Assembly: GCF_000227115.2 (NCBI RefSeq)
Contig: NC_016480.1
Span: forward strand, 310,001-374,000
DNA: 64,000 bases
Origin: Naumovozyma dairenensis CBS 421
Lineage: Eukaryota > Ascomycota > Saccharomycetes > Saccharomycetales > Saccharomycetaceae
Direction of reading: 5' to 3'
Shown: in pieces, positions 11,257-21,559 of the stretch
Position numbering within the stretch: position 1 is the first letter of the stretch
How the letters are laid out: every line of letters starts with the position of its first letter
Program-made: the position numbers and the translations under genes
Notes under the pieces: model-generated
Seen by the model: the letters and a program-made list of their open reading frames with translations, nothing else
Told to the model about the DNA's origin: nothing
The model's database searches: none

Positions 11257-14073
11257 ATGTCATTGGTTTCTGCAATCCATGAAAGGAAAGAAACTACCAA
11301 GGAAACTACTACCGCGACCACCACCGCTGGTAGGACAACTGGCTCTGTGAAGAAGAACTCCGTACAATCATCATCGAGAAACAATTCCTTGACTTCCAAT
11401 GCAAGCATCGTTTCCAAAAGATCTTCAATATACCAAACTGCAGGAGAACCCCTAAGTAGAGAAGCTCTATATAGAGCAAGATTAAAATATGGATATTATC
11501 AATCTCCAGCAAAGCAATCGAATCTTGGTGTCTCTAATGCAAAACTGGCTTCCGATACAGCTGCATACTTAGCTAATGAAAATACAAAGTCCATACCAGA
11601 GACACACACACAAACAAGAAATAGAAGTTATTCCATGGATAATAATAATAATAATAATAATAATAACACGAATATTACATCCCCATCAGGACATGCTGCA
11701 TCTAGAGCATATTCAATGACTATTACAGGGGCTACAGTTTCATCTCCTGTAAAGGCTCCCAATCCAAATACCAATAAGACTTATTCTATAAACTCAGCAA
11801 GTTCTGCTTTAAAAGCATCATACTTAAACATAACTTTGAGAGAACAACAAAGACAAGAAAGGGAACAAGATGTAGCTAATGTGAAAAAATCATTAAATTT
11901 AACAAAAGTGTTACAAGGAGCTCAATTGAAAGCTGAATCTCGTATTAAAGATCGTTGGGAACCACCTGTCCATTCTTCATCTCATGGAATCAAAACTAAT
12001 GCAGCTGAGTATAATAATAAGTTCAAATTGACCAAAGGTGTTATGTCAGGGATCGTATCACAAGTGGATTTGTCTCATGTGGATGAAAGGAAAAGATTGG
12101 AAGCTGATAAGGCAGAATCTGTGAAATCAATGGGGTTTGCTAGGAATGCTGCTCATGCTATTAAGGATTTGGAAAAACCTTCCACATCAATTGATGAAGA
12201 TTTGGAAGCTAAACGAAAGCAAAGAGATGTTTATTTGAAACAATTGACCTCTTCGGAAGTCTTATCCATGGCAAGAGCAAATGTGGATAGGGAATTGAAA
12301 TTGATTGCTGATTCTGATTATCAAACTAGATTGTTTAGTAATGAAGAATTTAATAAAGCGGCTGTTGTAACAGCTCAAGGAAATTTGGCTAAAAAAGTAC
12401 CTTATCATAATAAGATTAATATGGGTGGTGGATTATGGTTAACTCCAGAGGATATTCAAAATATTGCTAAAGATTTGGTGGAACCTGTTCTTGGTGAAGT
12501 CGACACTAGAGCTAAAGAACAACGTGCCATGGATGAAGATTTAGCTAAGAGGAACTTAGAATATAAAAATGGGATTAATGAATGGAATAATTTACAAAGA
12601 ACTAAATTGAACAATAATGCTAAATTCCCGCCTATTGAATTGGCAAGACAAACAAAGGAAAAGGAAGATTTACAAAAAAGTTTGGCTGATAAATTCAATG
12701 AAATGGTTGCCAAGATGGAAAAGGAACTTGAATTAAAACGTCAAGAAGTCGCCGAGGCAAATAAACATCAAGAAGAATTTGCTAAAGAAATGGAACAGAA
12801 AATTGTTGATGAACAAATACGTATTGACAATGAATTTGATAATTGGAAGGCTAAATGCGAATCTGACTTGACAACAACTCGTGAAGAACAAGAATTGTTA
12901 TTAAAACCATATTATCTTGATTTACAAAATGCTCAAGCTAAACATGAACAATTACTTGAAGAAAAGGATCAAATTGGTAATAAGATTGAAAATTTGAATT
13001 CACAAATTTTATTACATAAATCTAAGATTGATCAATATGGGAAAGATATTGAAGGTCAAGAAAATCAAAAGGAAAGAGAACATGCTAAATTAGACGATTT
13101 AGATCAAAAGAAGGAGGAATTAGAAACTGATTTAAATGAACATATTATTACATTGGCAAACAAGACAAAGGAAGAAGCTGAATTATCATCCAAACAAGCT
13201 CGTTTGAAACAATTAGAGGTTGATGCTTTAGTTAATGAACGTAAAAGTGAGTTGAATAATACAGAAATTATGTTAAAGAAGGAAAAATTAGATTTATTGG
13301 AATCGATGAAGAATTTAGCCTCAGCTCGTGGAGATGATGAATTAAATGAAGAAAAAGTTAAGGCATTAGTTGGTATGACATCAAAAGAATATTTAGAAAA
13401 AATTAAAGAAAGTGAAAGGCAAACTTCTCAACCTACAATGATTGAAATTCATGAAGAGGAAGAAGAAGACCCAGAGGTTAATTTTGTTAGGCCAGAAATA
13501 GAACAGAGTGTTACACCTCAGAAAATGAAGGCAAATCCAGAAATTGAAGTTGAAACTGAAACTAAAACTAAAACTAAAACCCCAATATCTCTTACAGAGG
13601 AAATAAAAAGTTTAAGCAAATCACCACCATCCTCACCTATAATTTCAAAACCCATGACAGTAAATAAACAAGAACCGGTTTCCCCCGTTACAACACCATC
13701 AAAGAAGGGAAACTTATTCAAGAAGTTTTTCATTGGTAGTTCCCAAGATCATAAGGATAAGATGAGTTCACCAACGCAAACTAATAATAATAATGACGTT
13801 AAAGAACTCTTGAAAATGAATACTACGATTGATGAGAATGAACATATCCAAAAGATAGAACATTTGTCAGTGGACAATACGAAACCTAAACCTACCACAA
13901 CGGAAGGAGAGGGTTTACAGCGTGTGGAATTAAAACCAACATTTAGTGGATTTTCCCAAGGTTCAATAGCTGATGATCAGGTATCATCAGTCAATGAAAA
14001 AGATGTTAATGATACTCAAGCAGTACCTTCTGATGAAAGTGAAGAAGGATATTTTAAGGAAGTGTTTAATTAA
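11257..14073 (+). CDS. EIS1: Eis1-family eisosome protein
   Basis: Eisosome component at the cytoplasmic face of the plasma membrane. S. cerevisiae has two ohnologues, EIS1 (YMR031C) and YKL050C, and flanking genes from both tracks are present (HOF1 on one side, SFK1 on the other), so this may be the single survivor. The 938 aa protein has a Ser/Thr-rich N-terminus including a motif SREALYRARLKYGYYQSP at residues 68-85, a conserved middle with GGLWLTPEDIQNIA, a long coiled-coil rich in Glu/Lys/Gln (about residues 430-700), and a disordered acidic tail. The ATG at 11257 has no in-frame competitor upstream close by. Confidence 0.9.
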   Translation: MSLVSAIHERKETTKETTTATTTAGRTTGSVKKNSVQSSSRNNSLTSNASIVSKRSSIYQTAGEPLSREALYRARLKYGYYQSPAKQSNLGVSNAKLASDTAAYLANENTKSIPETHTQTRNRSYSMDNNNNNNNNNTNITSPSGHAASRAYSMTITGATVSSPVKAPNPNTNKTYSINSASSALKASYLNITLREQQRQEREQDVANVKKSLNLTKVLQGAQLKAESRIKDRWEPPVHSSSHGIKTNAAEYNNKFKLTKGVMSGIVSQVDLSHVDERKRLEADKAESVKSMGFARNAAHAIKDLEKPSTSIDEDLEAKRKQRDVYLKQLTSSEVLSMARANVDRELKLIADSDYQTRLFSNEEFNKAAVVTAQGNLAKKVPYHNKINMGGGLWLTPEDIQNIAKDLVEPVLGEVDTRAKEQRAMDEDLAKRNLEYKNGINEWNNLQRTKLNNNAKFPPIELARQTKEKEDLQKSLADKFNEMVAKMEKELELKRQEVAEANKHQEEFAKEMEQKIVDEQIRIDNEFDNWKAKCESDLTTTREEQELLLKPYYLDLQNAQAKHEQLLEEKDQIGNKIENLNSQILLHKSKIDQYGKDIEGQENQKEREHAKLDDLDQKKEELETDLNEHIITLANKTKEEAELSSKQARLKQLEVDALVNERKSELNNTEIMLKKEKLDLLESMKNLASARGDDELNEEKVKALVGMTSKEYLEKIKESERQTSQPTMIEIHEEEEEDPEVNFVRPEIEQSVTPQKMKANPEIEVETETKTKTKTPISLTEEIKSLSKSPPSSPIISKPMTVNKQEPVSPVTTPSKKGNLFKKFFIGSSQDHKDKMSSPTQTNNNNDVKELLKMNTTIDENEHIQKIEHLSVDNTKPKPTTTEGEGLQRVELKPTFSGFSQGSIADDQVSSVNEKDVNDTQAVPSDESEEGYFKEVFN

Positions 14074-14375
14074 AAAACAAATAAAAATACAATTTTGTTC
14101 AAGGTTGGAAAGGGTGTCCAATCTTACTAGCTGGGTACAGACATTATTGTAATTTTTTTTCTTTTTCGTAACCCAATAACTTTTCCTATTTTTAATACAA
14201 TTCATAATTCTTTTTTTTAAAAAAAAAATGTAAATCTTTATTTGTTTTTATTATTAATATTAATATTAAGGGTAGAAAGTATTATACAAGGGTATATTAT
14301 TATTAGCGCTAGATTGTGTGTATAAAAAAAAAAGGGGAAAGCAACACTGGCAGCAAAAGAATTTTCCTTTGAACA

Positions 14376-15383
14376 TTAAACCGGACTAATACCATCATTA
14401 GTAGTTGCAGAATTCGTACTAGCTTTATCGACAGAGTGTCCTGATGAAAGATCTTCTTCTTCATGGTCATGAGGTGTAATATCTATTGATGTATTTTTTG
14501 TGTTTGATTTGCCCTGTATGTTATTAGCAAACAATTCGTCATATTTATAATATCCATCAAACGATTCAATTTGATTAAAATAACGAGATGATTGATAAAT
14601 GGACCCCATATAGAAATCAATTGAAATGATAACGAATAATACACCGAACCAAAATGCTAATAACCATTCAAAACAAGCACTCTTAGAATCATTACTAATG
14701 GCACCGAAACAAATGGCCCAAATCACTGCAAATGCCAACCATAATGCCTTCGCTAGACCACTAATTGTGAATTTATTCCAATAATGACCTTTCCATTGAT
14801 ACCATTTAAGGTCTTCGAAATGAACTCCGTCAGTGTTTGACGCTAATGGATGTAAAAGGGCATAATGTCTACCCATAAGGAAATATTCAGTAGATAAACA
14901 AACTACGGAGAAGAACATAAGCACGACGAAAACAGCCACCATAGCTAAATGAACGTGATGATAGAGTGCTGTGGAGAAGATAGTACACATCAACAATGCA
15001 ATCTCACCAAAGGCACCCAACACACATGCAGCTATGATTAAATTTCTTTCATCTTTATGATACCAAGGTGGCATATAAAATTTCGTACGTTTATTAGGAC
15101 GGTTAAGCAAGTTACCACCTGATCTTTGATAAAATTCAGCGAATACGGTTAATGCATAACCTAGACCTTCCCATGCTACACATGAGATGAATAAGGGACG
15201 TAAGTTGGTGGCACCAATGTCTGAGATATATACGGGGAATTGTTCTGAATGCATGAACCAATATATTGGATGACCTTGTGCTGCCCAACATATTAACATG
15301 GCTATTAGCATACCATACCAGGGGATGAATGCTATCCATGGCAGTAGGAAGAATAAGTTTTTAGGTTTTGGAAAGCTTGGCAT
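14376..15383 (-). CDS. SFK1: Sfk1, plasma-membrane protein of the Frag1/DRAM/Sfk1 family
   Basis: Multi-pass membrane protein linked in S. cerevisiae to Stt4 phosphatidylinositol 4-kinase function and plasma-membrane lipid asymmetry. The 335 aa protein has about six hydrophobic segments, starting with FFLLPWIAFIPWYGMLIAML near the N-terminus, the family-type loop between TM1 and TM2 (YISDIGATNLRPLF) and a hydrophilic, acidic C-tail. Length is close to the 353 aa S. cerevisiae protein. It belongs to the chromosome XI track (YKL051W) and is convergent with EIS1, the same arrangement as YKL051W-YKL050C. Confidence 0.92.
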   Translation of the reverse strand: MPSFPKPKNLFFLLPWIAFIPWYGMLIAMLICWAAQGHPIYWFMHSEQFPVYISDIGATNLRPLFISCVAWEGLGYALTVFAEFYQRSGGNLLNRPNKRTKFYMPPWYHKDERNLIIAACVLGAFGEIALLMCTIFSTALYHHVHLAMVAVFVVLMFFSVVCLSTEYFLMGRHYALLHPLASNTDGVHFEDLKWYQWKGHYWNKFTISGLAKALWLAFAVIWAICFGAISNDSKSACFEWLLAFWFGVLFVIISIDFYMGSIYQSSRYFNQIESFDGYYKYDELFANNIQGKSNTKNTSIDITPHDHEEEDLSSGHSVDKASTNSATTNDGISPV

Positions 15384-16620
15384 CTTTTTTTTCTTAATTT
15401 TCGTTATGTTATTGTTTTGTATTGCTTGTGAAATGGTGGGTGGTAGTTCCCCTCTCGAGAGTGAAGGGATGAATTGGATGAATAAAGCTCGTAAGACTGT
15501 TGGACTTTACCAGGTTATCTTGTATATAGATAGAAGTTGGCTTTTAAAAAGAAAAACAACGAAATGCCAAGATAATGGTATAAGAAGGCTTCGAGGGTAA
15601 TAAACAGTTTTACATAAGTAGATCTGAAAAGTTTCAATATTCCACGGAACATCTGTCCCACTCGGGTAGTGTTAGGTAAACAAAAAAGATAGCCCCTTCC
15701 TGCGCCTTTGGGAACCAGTTCGGGGGGGAAAAAATGCTCGAAGGACAAGCGCCAGCATGGACGTACGTAAGGAGAGATGCCGGATTGCTATGTTTTTCGG
15801 TGCGCGGCTGTCGGCATTTTGGGAAATTACGCTTTTTAGTTTAGCCGCTCAAGTCTTCGTTTGTCTGTAAGTATATACAACACATATATGGGCGGTAATC
15901 TTGTTTGGTTCAAGGAAAGAATGTCTCAGTTGGCCAGAAATGTTACAGAAATAACACAATGTACTTTGTTGGATTTTCCTAGAGGTTGGTATGTTTCTGC
16001 ACGGACAATATCCAGCTTATTGACGGGAAATGAGTTCCATCGCTCTTTGTGCCAAGACGGGAGGGGTTCTTGATTACTACCAGTTCCAAACTAGACCAAA
16101 TATACGAAAACAATATACAAGCGCAATCTATAACTTGCTATAGCTGTAAGCCGATCTGTCTAATATAGAGAGGAACTAATATTGTTGTTGCCCTTAATCT
16201 GACAGGGACCTTGGTGTCTGTACCTCCAGGCACGTGCGTTAAACAAACTTTTTGGGACTGTTCCGTCACCCGTGATGCACGACCCGGTGGCGAAATGCAA
16301 ATTTTTCCAGAAAGAAAAGAACGGGAGATTGGCGAGGAAGAAGGGAAGTTCGTGAGGGAAGGGAAGGGAAAGGAAAGGAATTGGTACAGAGAGAGCCGTT
16401 TGACAATGAATTTTTATTTAACAAGCAAAAAACACACAGCTGTGTGAATGTGTCTTTTAGAGATATCTGCCAAATTTACTTCAATATCTTTACTTATTTT
16501 ATACTTGGCTTTTTACCATTCAACCAATCAATCAATCAAGAAAGTATTAATTCATTTTTTATACCCTCTTATCCCACCTACCACCCACTACCCTCAAACA
16601 TATATATATAAAAAGGAGAG
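15384..16620. other. Divergent intergenic region, SFK1 / DEF1
   Basis: About 1.24 kb upstream of both genes, noticeably more GC-rich than neighbouring spacers around 15640-15800. It holds a CACGTG E-box (about 16231-16236, a Cbf1/Pho4-type word) and a G/A-rich purine stretch at about 16310-16380. A TATATATATAAAAA word ends only a few bases before the DEF1 ATG, too close to act as a TATA box for that start. Small open frames here show no recognisable similarity. Confidence 0.5.
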
Positions 16621-18690
16621 ATGCCATCACAGTATAGGAAGTCGAATCAAAACTCTAAACAAGATCCAGAACTAAAGTTCAAACTAGAGACACTTACAGA
16701 ATTATTCCCAGATTGGACTAACGACGATTTAATCGATTTAGTTCAAGAATACGATGATTTGGAAACAATAATTGATAAAATCACCTCCGGTGCAGTCACT
16801 CGATGGGATGAAGTCAAGAAACCAACTAAGAAAGGAAAAAAAGTAGACACCACACATACTCATCATCATCATCTTAATCAACATGATCTAGAACATATCT
16901 ATGATAATGATACGGACGTCACCTATAACAGTAACTCTAATAATAAGCATAATAGGATTTCATACCGTAGTAATAATACTAGATCACAACAACAACAAAC
17001 AAATAACAAGAAGAAACAAGCAACTACAACATCAACAACAACGACTCCTGCATCAAGATATATAGATACAGAAAATTTGAAACCTGCTACTACACCTGCT
17101 AAGACAGTGTCTCATACTACTTCTTGGGCTGCCGCTATCGCTTCAAGTAATCCTCCTAAGGAAAAGGAACAACCAGAAGCACAAGATGATCAAGGATCAG
17201 ATACTATAACCACTGGAGAACAACAACAATCGGAAAAGGAAAAATCATCTGAGAAAGAAGAAGAAGAACCTAACGTAGAAGAACAACCTAGTGCAGAAGA
17301 AAATGAGGAACCTAGTGCAGGAGCAGAAGAAGAGAAACCAGCTAAGAAAATGACATGGGCTGCCGTGGCTGCTCCAAAGAAACCAAAGGAATCTGCTTTG
17401 GAAAATGTAGATGATTTGAAGAAAGGTATCGAAAAGGTTGAAAATGAAGAACCTAATGAAAATGTAGAATCCAGTGAAGAAGAATCTAGCGAAGAGGAGG
17501 AAGAAGAATCTAGTGAAGAAGAAGAGGAAGAATCCAGTGAAGAAGAATCTAATGAAGAAGAAGAAGAAGAAGAAGAAGAAGAATCAAGTGAAGAAGAGAA
17601 AGCAAAAGAAGAAGAAGAGACTGCAAAGAAAGAAGGAGAAAAATCAGCAAAGAAAGAAGAAGTTAAAATCGCTAAAAAAGCTGAAACTTCCAAACCAGCT
17701 GTTGAAACTCCACCTGCTCAAGCTCCTGTTCAAACTCAACCTGAAACTGTACAGCCTCAAGAACAACAACAACAACCTCAACAAGTATCTCAACAAGATT
17801 ACTATCAACAACAACAATACCCACAAGCTCAATACGGTCAACAACAGCAATCGTCCCAACGTATTCCTCCACAACAACAAAACCCAGCTGCTGCCGCCGC
17901 TGCTGCCCAACAACAATACTACATGTACCAAAATCAATTTCCAGGTTATTCATACCCAGGTATGTTTGATTCTCAATCTTATGGTTATGGTCAACAACAA
18001 CAAGCTGGACAACAACCACAACAAGCTGCTCAACCTGGCATCTCAGCCGCTACTGGTATGTCATCTCCATACGCTTCTATGCAACAAGCTTACGTTCAAT
18101 CTACTCCAGGTACAGCAAATGCTGATTTAACCAGTGCCGGTACTGGTGCATCTCCAGCTACATCTCACATTCAACCACAACAACAACAAGCTGCCGCTGC
18201 TGCTGCTCAACAACAACAACCTTATGGTGGATCATTCATGCCATACTATGGACATTTCTATCAACAATCTTTCCCATACGGTCAACCACAATACGGTATG
18301 GCAGCAGGTCAATATCCATACCAAGTTCCAAAGGGTAGTAATTATTATCAACCACAACAAGGGCAAGAACAACAAGGTCAACCCGCTCAACAAGGACAAT
18401 CTCAAGAAGATCAACAACAACAAGGTCAAGCTCAAGTGCAAGCTCAAGCTCAAGCACAAGCTCAAGCTCAAGCCCAGGCTCAAGCTCAAGATCAACAAGG
18501 ACAATCTCAAGGTCAACAAGATCAAAACTTAACCGCACAACAGTTGCAATATCAACAATATTATCAATTCCAACAACAGCAACAACAAGCTGCTGCAGCA
18601 GCTGCAGCTGCCGCTGCTCAACAAGGTGGCCTACCATATAATTACAGTGGTTATGATTATTCTTCTCAAAATTCAAGAGGTTTCTATTAA
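16621..18690 (+). CDS. DEF1: Def1, RNA polymerase II degradation factor
   Basis: CUE-domain adaptor needed for ubiquitin-dependent removal of stalled RNA polymerase II. The family is held in the cytoplasm by its Gln-rich C-terminus until proteasomal clipping releases the N-terminal part to the nucleus. Residues about 18-60 form the CUE-like domain (LTELFPDWTNDDLIDLV ... GAVTRWDEV). Two repeats of a (S/M)TWAA-type motif follow (SHTTSWAAAIA and KKMTWAAVAA), then a long acidic Glu/Ser tract (about 280-325) and a Gln/Ala/Tyr/Pro-rich prion-like half. Length 689 aa against 738 in S. cerevisiae. It comes from the chromosome XI track (YKL054C). Confidence 0.92.
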   Translation: MPSQYRKSNQNSKQDPELKFKLETLTELFPDWTNDDLIDLVQEYDDLETIIDKITSGAVTRWDEVKKPTKKGKKVDTTHTHHHHLNQHDLEHIYDNDTDVTYNSNSNNKHNRISYRSNNTRSQQQQTNNKKKQATTTSTTTTPASRYIDTENLKPATTPAKTVSHTTSWAAAIASSNPPKEKEQPEAQDDQGSDTITTGEQQQSEKEKSSEKEEEEPNVEEQPSAEENEEPSAGAEEEKPAKKMTWAAVAAPKKPKESALENVDDLKKGIEKVENEEPNENVESSEEESSEEEEEESSEEEEEESSEEESNEEEEEEEEEESSEEEKAKEEEETAKKEGEKSAKKEEVKIAKKAETSKPAVETPPAQAPVQTQPETVQPQEQQQQPQQVSQQDYYQQQQYPQAQYGQQQQSSQRIPPQQQNPAAAAAAAQQQYYMYQNQFPGYSYPGMFDSQSYGYGQQQQAGQQPQQAAQPGISAATGMSSPYASMQQAYVQSTPGTANADLTSAGTGASPATSHIQPQQQQAAAAAAQQQQPYGGSFMPYYGHFYQQSFPYGQPQYGMAAGQYPYQVPKGSNYYQPQQGQEQQGQPAQQGQSQEDQQQQGQAQVQAQAQAQAQAQAQAQAQDQQGQSQGQQDQNLTAQQLQYQQYYQFQQQQQQAAAAAAAAAAQQGGLPYNYSGYDYSSQNSRGFY

Positions 18691-19130
18691 GTTTCCTTAC
18701 CTTAATTATTATGAGATAATGGTATGAAGAGATTTCTCTCCTTTTCTATATATATATATATCACAATGCATTATAGTATCTCATTTTTATATATAGTCCA
18801 CTCCCCCCATGCATGTATAGCAAAATATTATCATCTATACATATGAGTTAATATATATGTTTTTAGACTTCCGTAAATACGCATTTTAATCAGACGTTAT
18901 GATGTGATTATTCATATTTAATAATCGATAGCACATTATATTATTCCATAGAGTAGATAGTAATACCGTTATAGAGAGTAGAATCCCTTATCTTTATGTA
19001 CAAATAACATCAATCAAATCACTCGGTGCCAAGACTGTTAATATTATCTGTTTTTGTTGCTATTGTTAGCGGCGCCGTCAAAAAATAAACGAAGGGTAAA
19101 TTAGATTAGTCGATAGTAGTCGATACAAAT
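18691..19130. other. Intergenic region, DEF1 to FAR8
   Basis: AT-rich spacer with TATATA stretches soon after the DEF1 stop that look like 3' end signals. Nothing else recognised until the short upstream reading frame at 19131. Confidence 0.5.
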
Positions 19131-19241
19131 ATGGGGAACGCCGTTTCTGAGCAGAACAAGAAGATCTCGAAAGGGAGTACTACTACCATAGAAACAAGCA
19201 ATTGCATATCCAAGGCAAAAAGGCATTTACTCAAAAATTGA
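19131..19241 (+). other. Short upstream reading frame with N-myristoylation-type start (uORF, or true FAR8 N-terminus in another frame)
   Basis: A 36-codon reading frame beginning MGNAVSEQNKK. It fits the N-myristoylation pattern (Gly2, Ser6, basic residues after). The AUG has A at position -3. The stop TGA ends two bases before the FAR8 ATG at 19244. Just before the stop lies an A5 run (19233-19237). One extra A there would place this frame directly into the FAR8 frame. It may be a regulatory uORF, or the real N-terminus of Far8 separated by a homopolymer sequencing error. The sequence alone does not decide. Confidence 0.45.
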
Positions 19242-19243
19242 CA

Positions 19244-21058
19244 ATGCTTCCAAATCAAAGTTTCTTACAAACAACGTCAGCTCCTCACTATACATTACCT
19301 GGAGTAATGCATTATTTACAAACTGAATTCACTAAGAATGAACGTGATAGAATTACATGGGAACTAGAGAGATCTGAAATGAAAGCAAAGATTTCTCAAT
19401 TAGAAGGTGAGAATAGAGATCTAAGATATAAATTAGCCAAATTAGAATTGAAGAAAGAGTCTAAAAAATCTAATTGTGAGTCTGACTTACAGGAAACTGG
19501 TAAGGAACAAGATGAGGCATCATTATCATCTTTGATTAAATCAAGAACTGTCATACAAGAAAACGTAAAGGAAATTGTTTACCTTTTGAAAAATGCTGAT
19601 GTTAGTAATCAATTGAATCTATTAAACGCAAAGAATGATAATATGGTACATAATATGGAAAACTTGAATTTGAATTTGAATTCACAACCTAACGTTACTA
19701 TTGATCCGAATCATAATATTATAGAACCAAATAATGATAATGCGAATATGTTAAATACTAGTCAAATGTTTAATTTGGGACATGATCAAAATTCATCAAA
19801 TTTACAGCAGAACACCGCGCCTATGGAGGATATTGGTAATATTGATGAGGGTGGAGAGCAGTCAGAAACAGAAACTATTGTATTAGATGATGATTCTCAC
19901 CCAGTATCTTCATCTTCATCGTCATTATTTAAAGAACCAAATTTCAATAAGAAAATGATAAATAATACAGTGGAAAGTTTTACTAGAAACGACGAGGATG
20001 ATATAAATAGCACTACTGAACGAAGTGATTGTGATGACATCAATTCTAAAAGAATTATTTGGTCTTCTTCTCCAATTAAAAACCTTAATGTTTTGAAGAA
20101 TAATATTTTGACTTCATCAAATGATAATTCACTAAAATATGGAAAAATAATTAATGAAAATCTCGATTGCAAGTCTATGAATGTCATCAATGAAAATGGA
20201 AAAGAAAATTACATCAAAATATTTTTAATAGATAGTTCTATCTTCCTAACAATTACCAACGTCGGAGTTCAATTGCACAACATAAATGAGCAGAAAATTC
20301 TTTCATCTTTGAATATATTCGAACAAGAATCAATTGATAATATTGAAAGTATTGATTTTAAGAATAATAGATTATTAATCGGCACAAATAATAGAGTATA
20401 CATTTGGGAATTAAAGATTTCCACAAAAGAATATAATTTGGAAATAATAAATTCTTATGTTATACAAATTGATACATCCAAATCAATACTCAGTGCCATC
20501 TTAGGAATGACAGAAAAATCATTGATTATATTAACTTCTTCTCCATATGAAATGATAATATATAGCTTTCAAGGGAAATTATTACAATCAATAAAATTAA
20601 GTGAGAATGGTTCTTTAACGAGGAGAAGTGAATCGTCGGCATCAAATACAACCAATGGAAAGTTATATCTGAATAAAGAAACTTCTAAGATAATAATTCA
20701 GTTAAATAAACACCTTTCCACATATTCATTCGATCATAAGAAAGTTATAATGCAAGAACATTTAGAATTCGAGCCTATAGATATGATATTCCAGAATTCG
20801 AAAGATATAATATGCTTCGCATTTGCCAATGGGTCCATTGAGGTACGAAAATTAAATACATTCCAAAATATTATAAAGCAATACAATCATTATGATGAAA
20901 CTATTGGCGAAACAGGGGATACTGATGGTCTTGTGATTCAATTATTATGGCAAGGTCAAAATAAAAGTCACAATCAAGATCAAAATCAAATACCGGTAAT
21001 AGTCTCAGGAGGAGAGGATGGTATCTTAAGATTAGAAAGAATAGATGATTATATATAA
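19244..21058 (+). CDS. FAR8: Far8, striatin-like subunit of the Far/STRIPAK complex
   Basis: Scaffold of the Far3-Far7-Far8-Far9-Far10-Far11 complex (yeast STRIPAK), which works in pheromone-induced arrest and antagonises TORC2 signalling at the ER. The N-terminus carries the striatin signature YTLPGVMHYLQTEFTKNERDR followed by a coiled coil (WELERSEMKAKISQLEGE). The middle is Asn/Ser-rich and the C-terminal half looks like a degenerate WD-type propeller ending SGGEDGILRLERI. The first ATG in frame is 19244; the frame extends upstream without ATG to a stop at 19148. The short frame at 19131 raises the possibility of an N-terminal extension. About 604 aa, longer than S. cerevisiae Far8 (523). 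Confidence 0.9.
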   Translation: MLPNQSFLQTTSAPHYTLPGVMHYLQTEFTKNERDRITWELERSEMKAKISQLEGENRDLRYKLAKLELKKESKKSNCESDLQETGKEQDEASLSSLIKSRTVIQENVKEIVYLLKNADVSNQLNLLNAKNDNMVHNMENLNLNLNSQPNVTIDPNHNIIEPNNDNANMLNTSQMFNLGHDQNSSNLQQNTAPMEDIGNIDEGGEQSETETIVLDDDSHPVSSSSSSLFKEPNFNKKMINNTVESFTRNDEDDINSTTERSDCDDINSKRIIWSSSPIKNLNVLKNNILTSSNDNSLKYGKIINENLDCKSMNVINENGKENYIKIFLIDSSIFLTITNVGVQLHNINEQKILSSLNIFEQESIDNIESIDFKNNRLLIGTNNRVYIWELKISTKEYNLEIINSYVIQIDTSKSILSAILGMTEKSLIILTSSPYEMIIYSFQGKLLQSIKLSENGSLTRRSESSASNTTNGKLYLNKETSKIIIQLNKHLSTYSFDHKKVIMQEHLEFEPIDMIFQNSKDIICFAFANGSIEVRKLNTFQNIIKQYNHYDETIGETGDTDGLVIQLLWQGQNKSHNQDQNQIPVIVSGGEDGILRLERIDDYI

Positions 21059-21559
21059 ATCATCCTTAACCCGTATCTATAAGAAAAGTACGTAGTCTAC
21101 ATATATATCTTTAAATACTTCGTAGTAATATCTATCGAGAAACCTACAGGGTGATTTAACTTTTGCATGCCATATCTAAATCTAAATATAGCTATATTTT
21201 CTGAGATAATTTATGGTTGAGTCCAAAGGGTTGAAGTAGTTGCAGAACCGAAGGAGATAGGTATTCTTAGCATTCCATTGATATGTATCTATGAAACATT
21301 TCACTCATATATTGGTATTCTCTATACGTTCGTAATTTTTCAATCACGTGCCCCGAAATTAACAAGGTTTTTTTTTTTTTTTTAAAACTATCAAAAGTAA
21401 TAATAATAATAATAATAATAGCGGTAGACTACGGAAAGCAAATTACTAGATGAGGGAAGATGAAGAATTGAAGGTTCTTTTAACTAACATAACAAACATT
21501 AGGAAGTTGACTCTTTTCCACGAATATATTAACTGCACGACAATATTCCTCGAACAGCA
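21059..21559. other. Intergenic region FAR8 / NUP120 with CACGTG word, T-run and TAA repeat
   Basis: About 500 bases. Holds TCACGTGCC at about 21342-21350 (Cbf1-type E-box), a T16 run near 21368-21383, and a TAA/AAT triplet run at about 21398-21420. Likely the NUP120 promoter. A short open frame at 21450-21632 overlaps the NUP120 start in another frame and is probably chance. Confidence 0.6.

Noticed and set aside
17190..17693. Ser-rich minus-strand frame within DEF1
   Set aside because: Complement of the GAA/GAG/TCT acidic tract of DEF1; no independent coding signal.
21340..21420. TCACGTG followed by CCGAAATTAACAA, a T-run and an AT-rich stretch, recalling centromere CDEI/CDEIII words
   Set aside because: The CCGAAA word directly abuts CACGTG with no 80 bp AT-rich CDEII between them, and the region is an ordinary promoter; a Cbf1 site is simpler.
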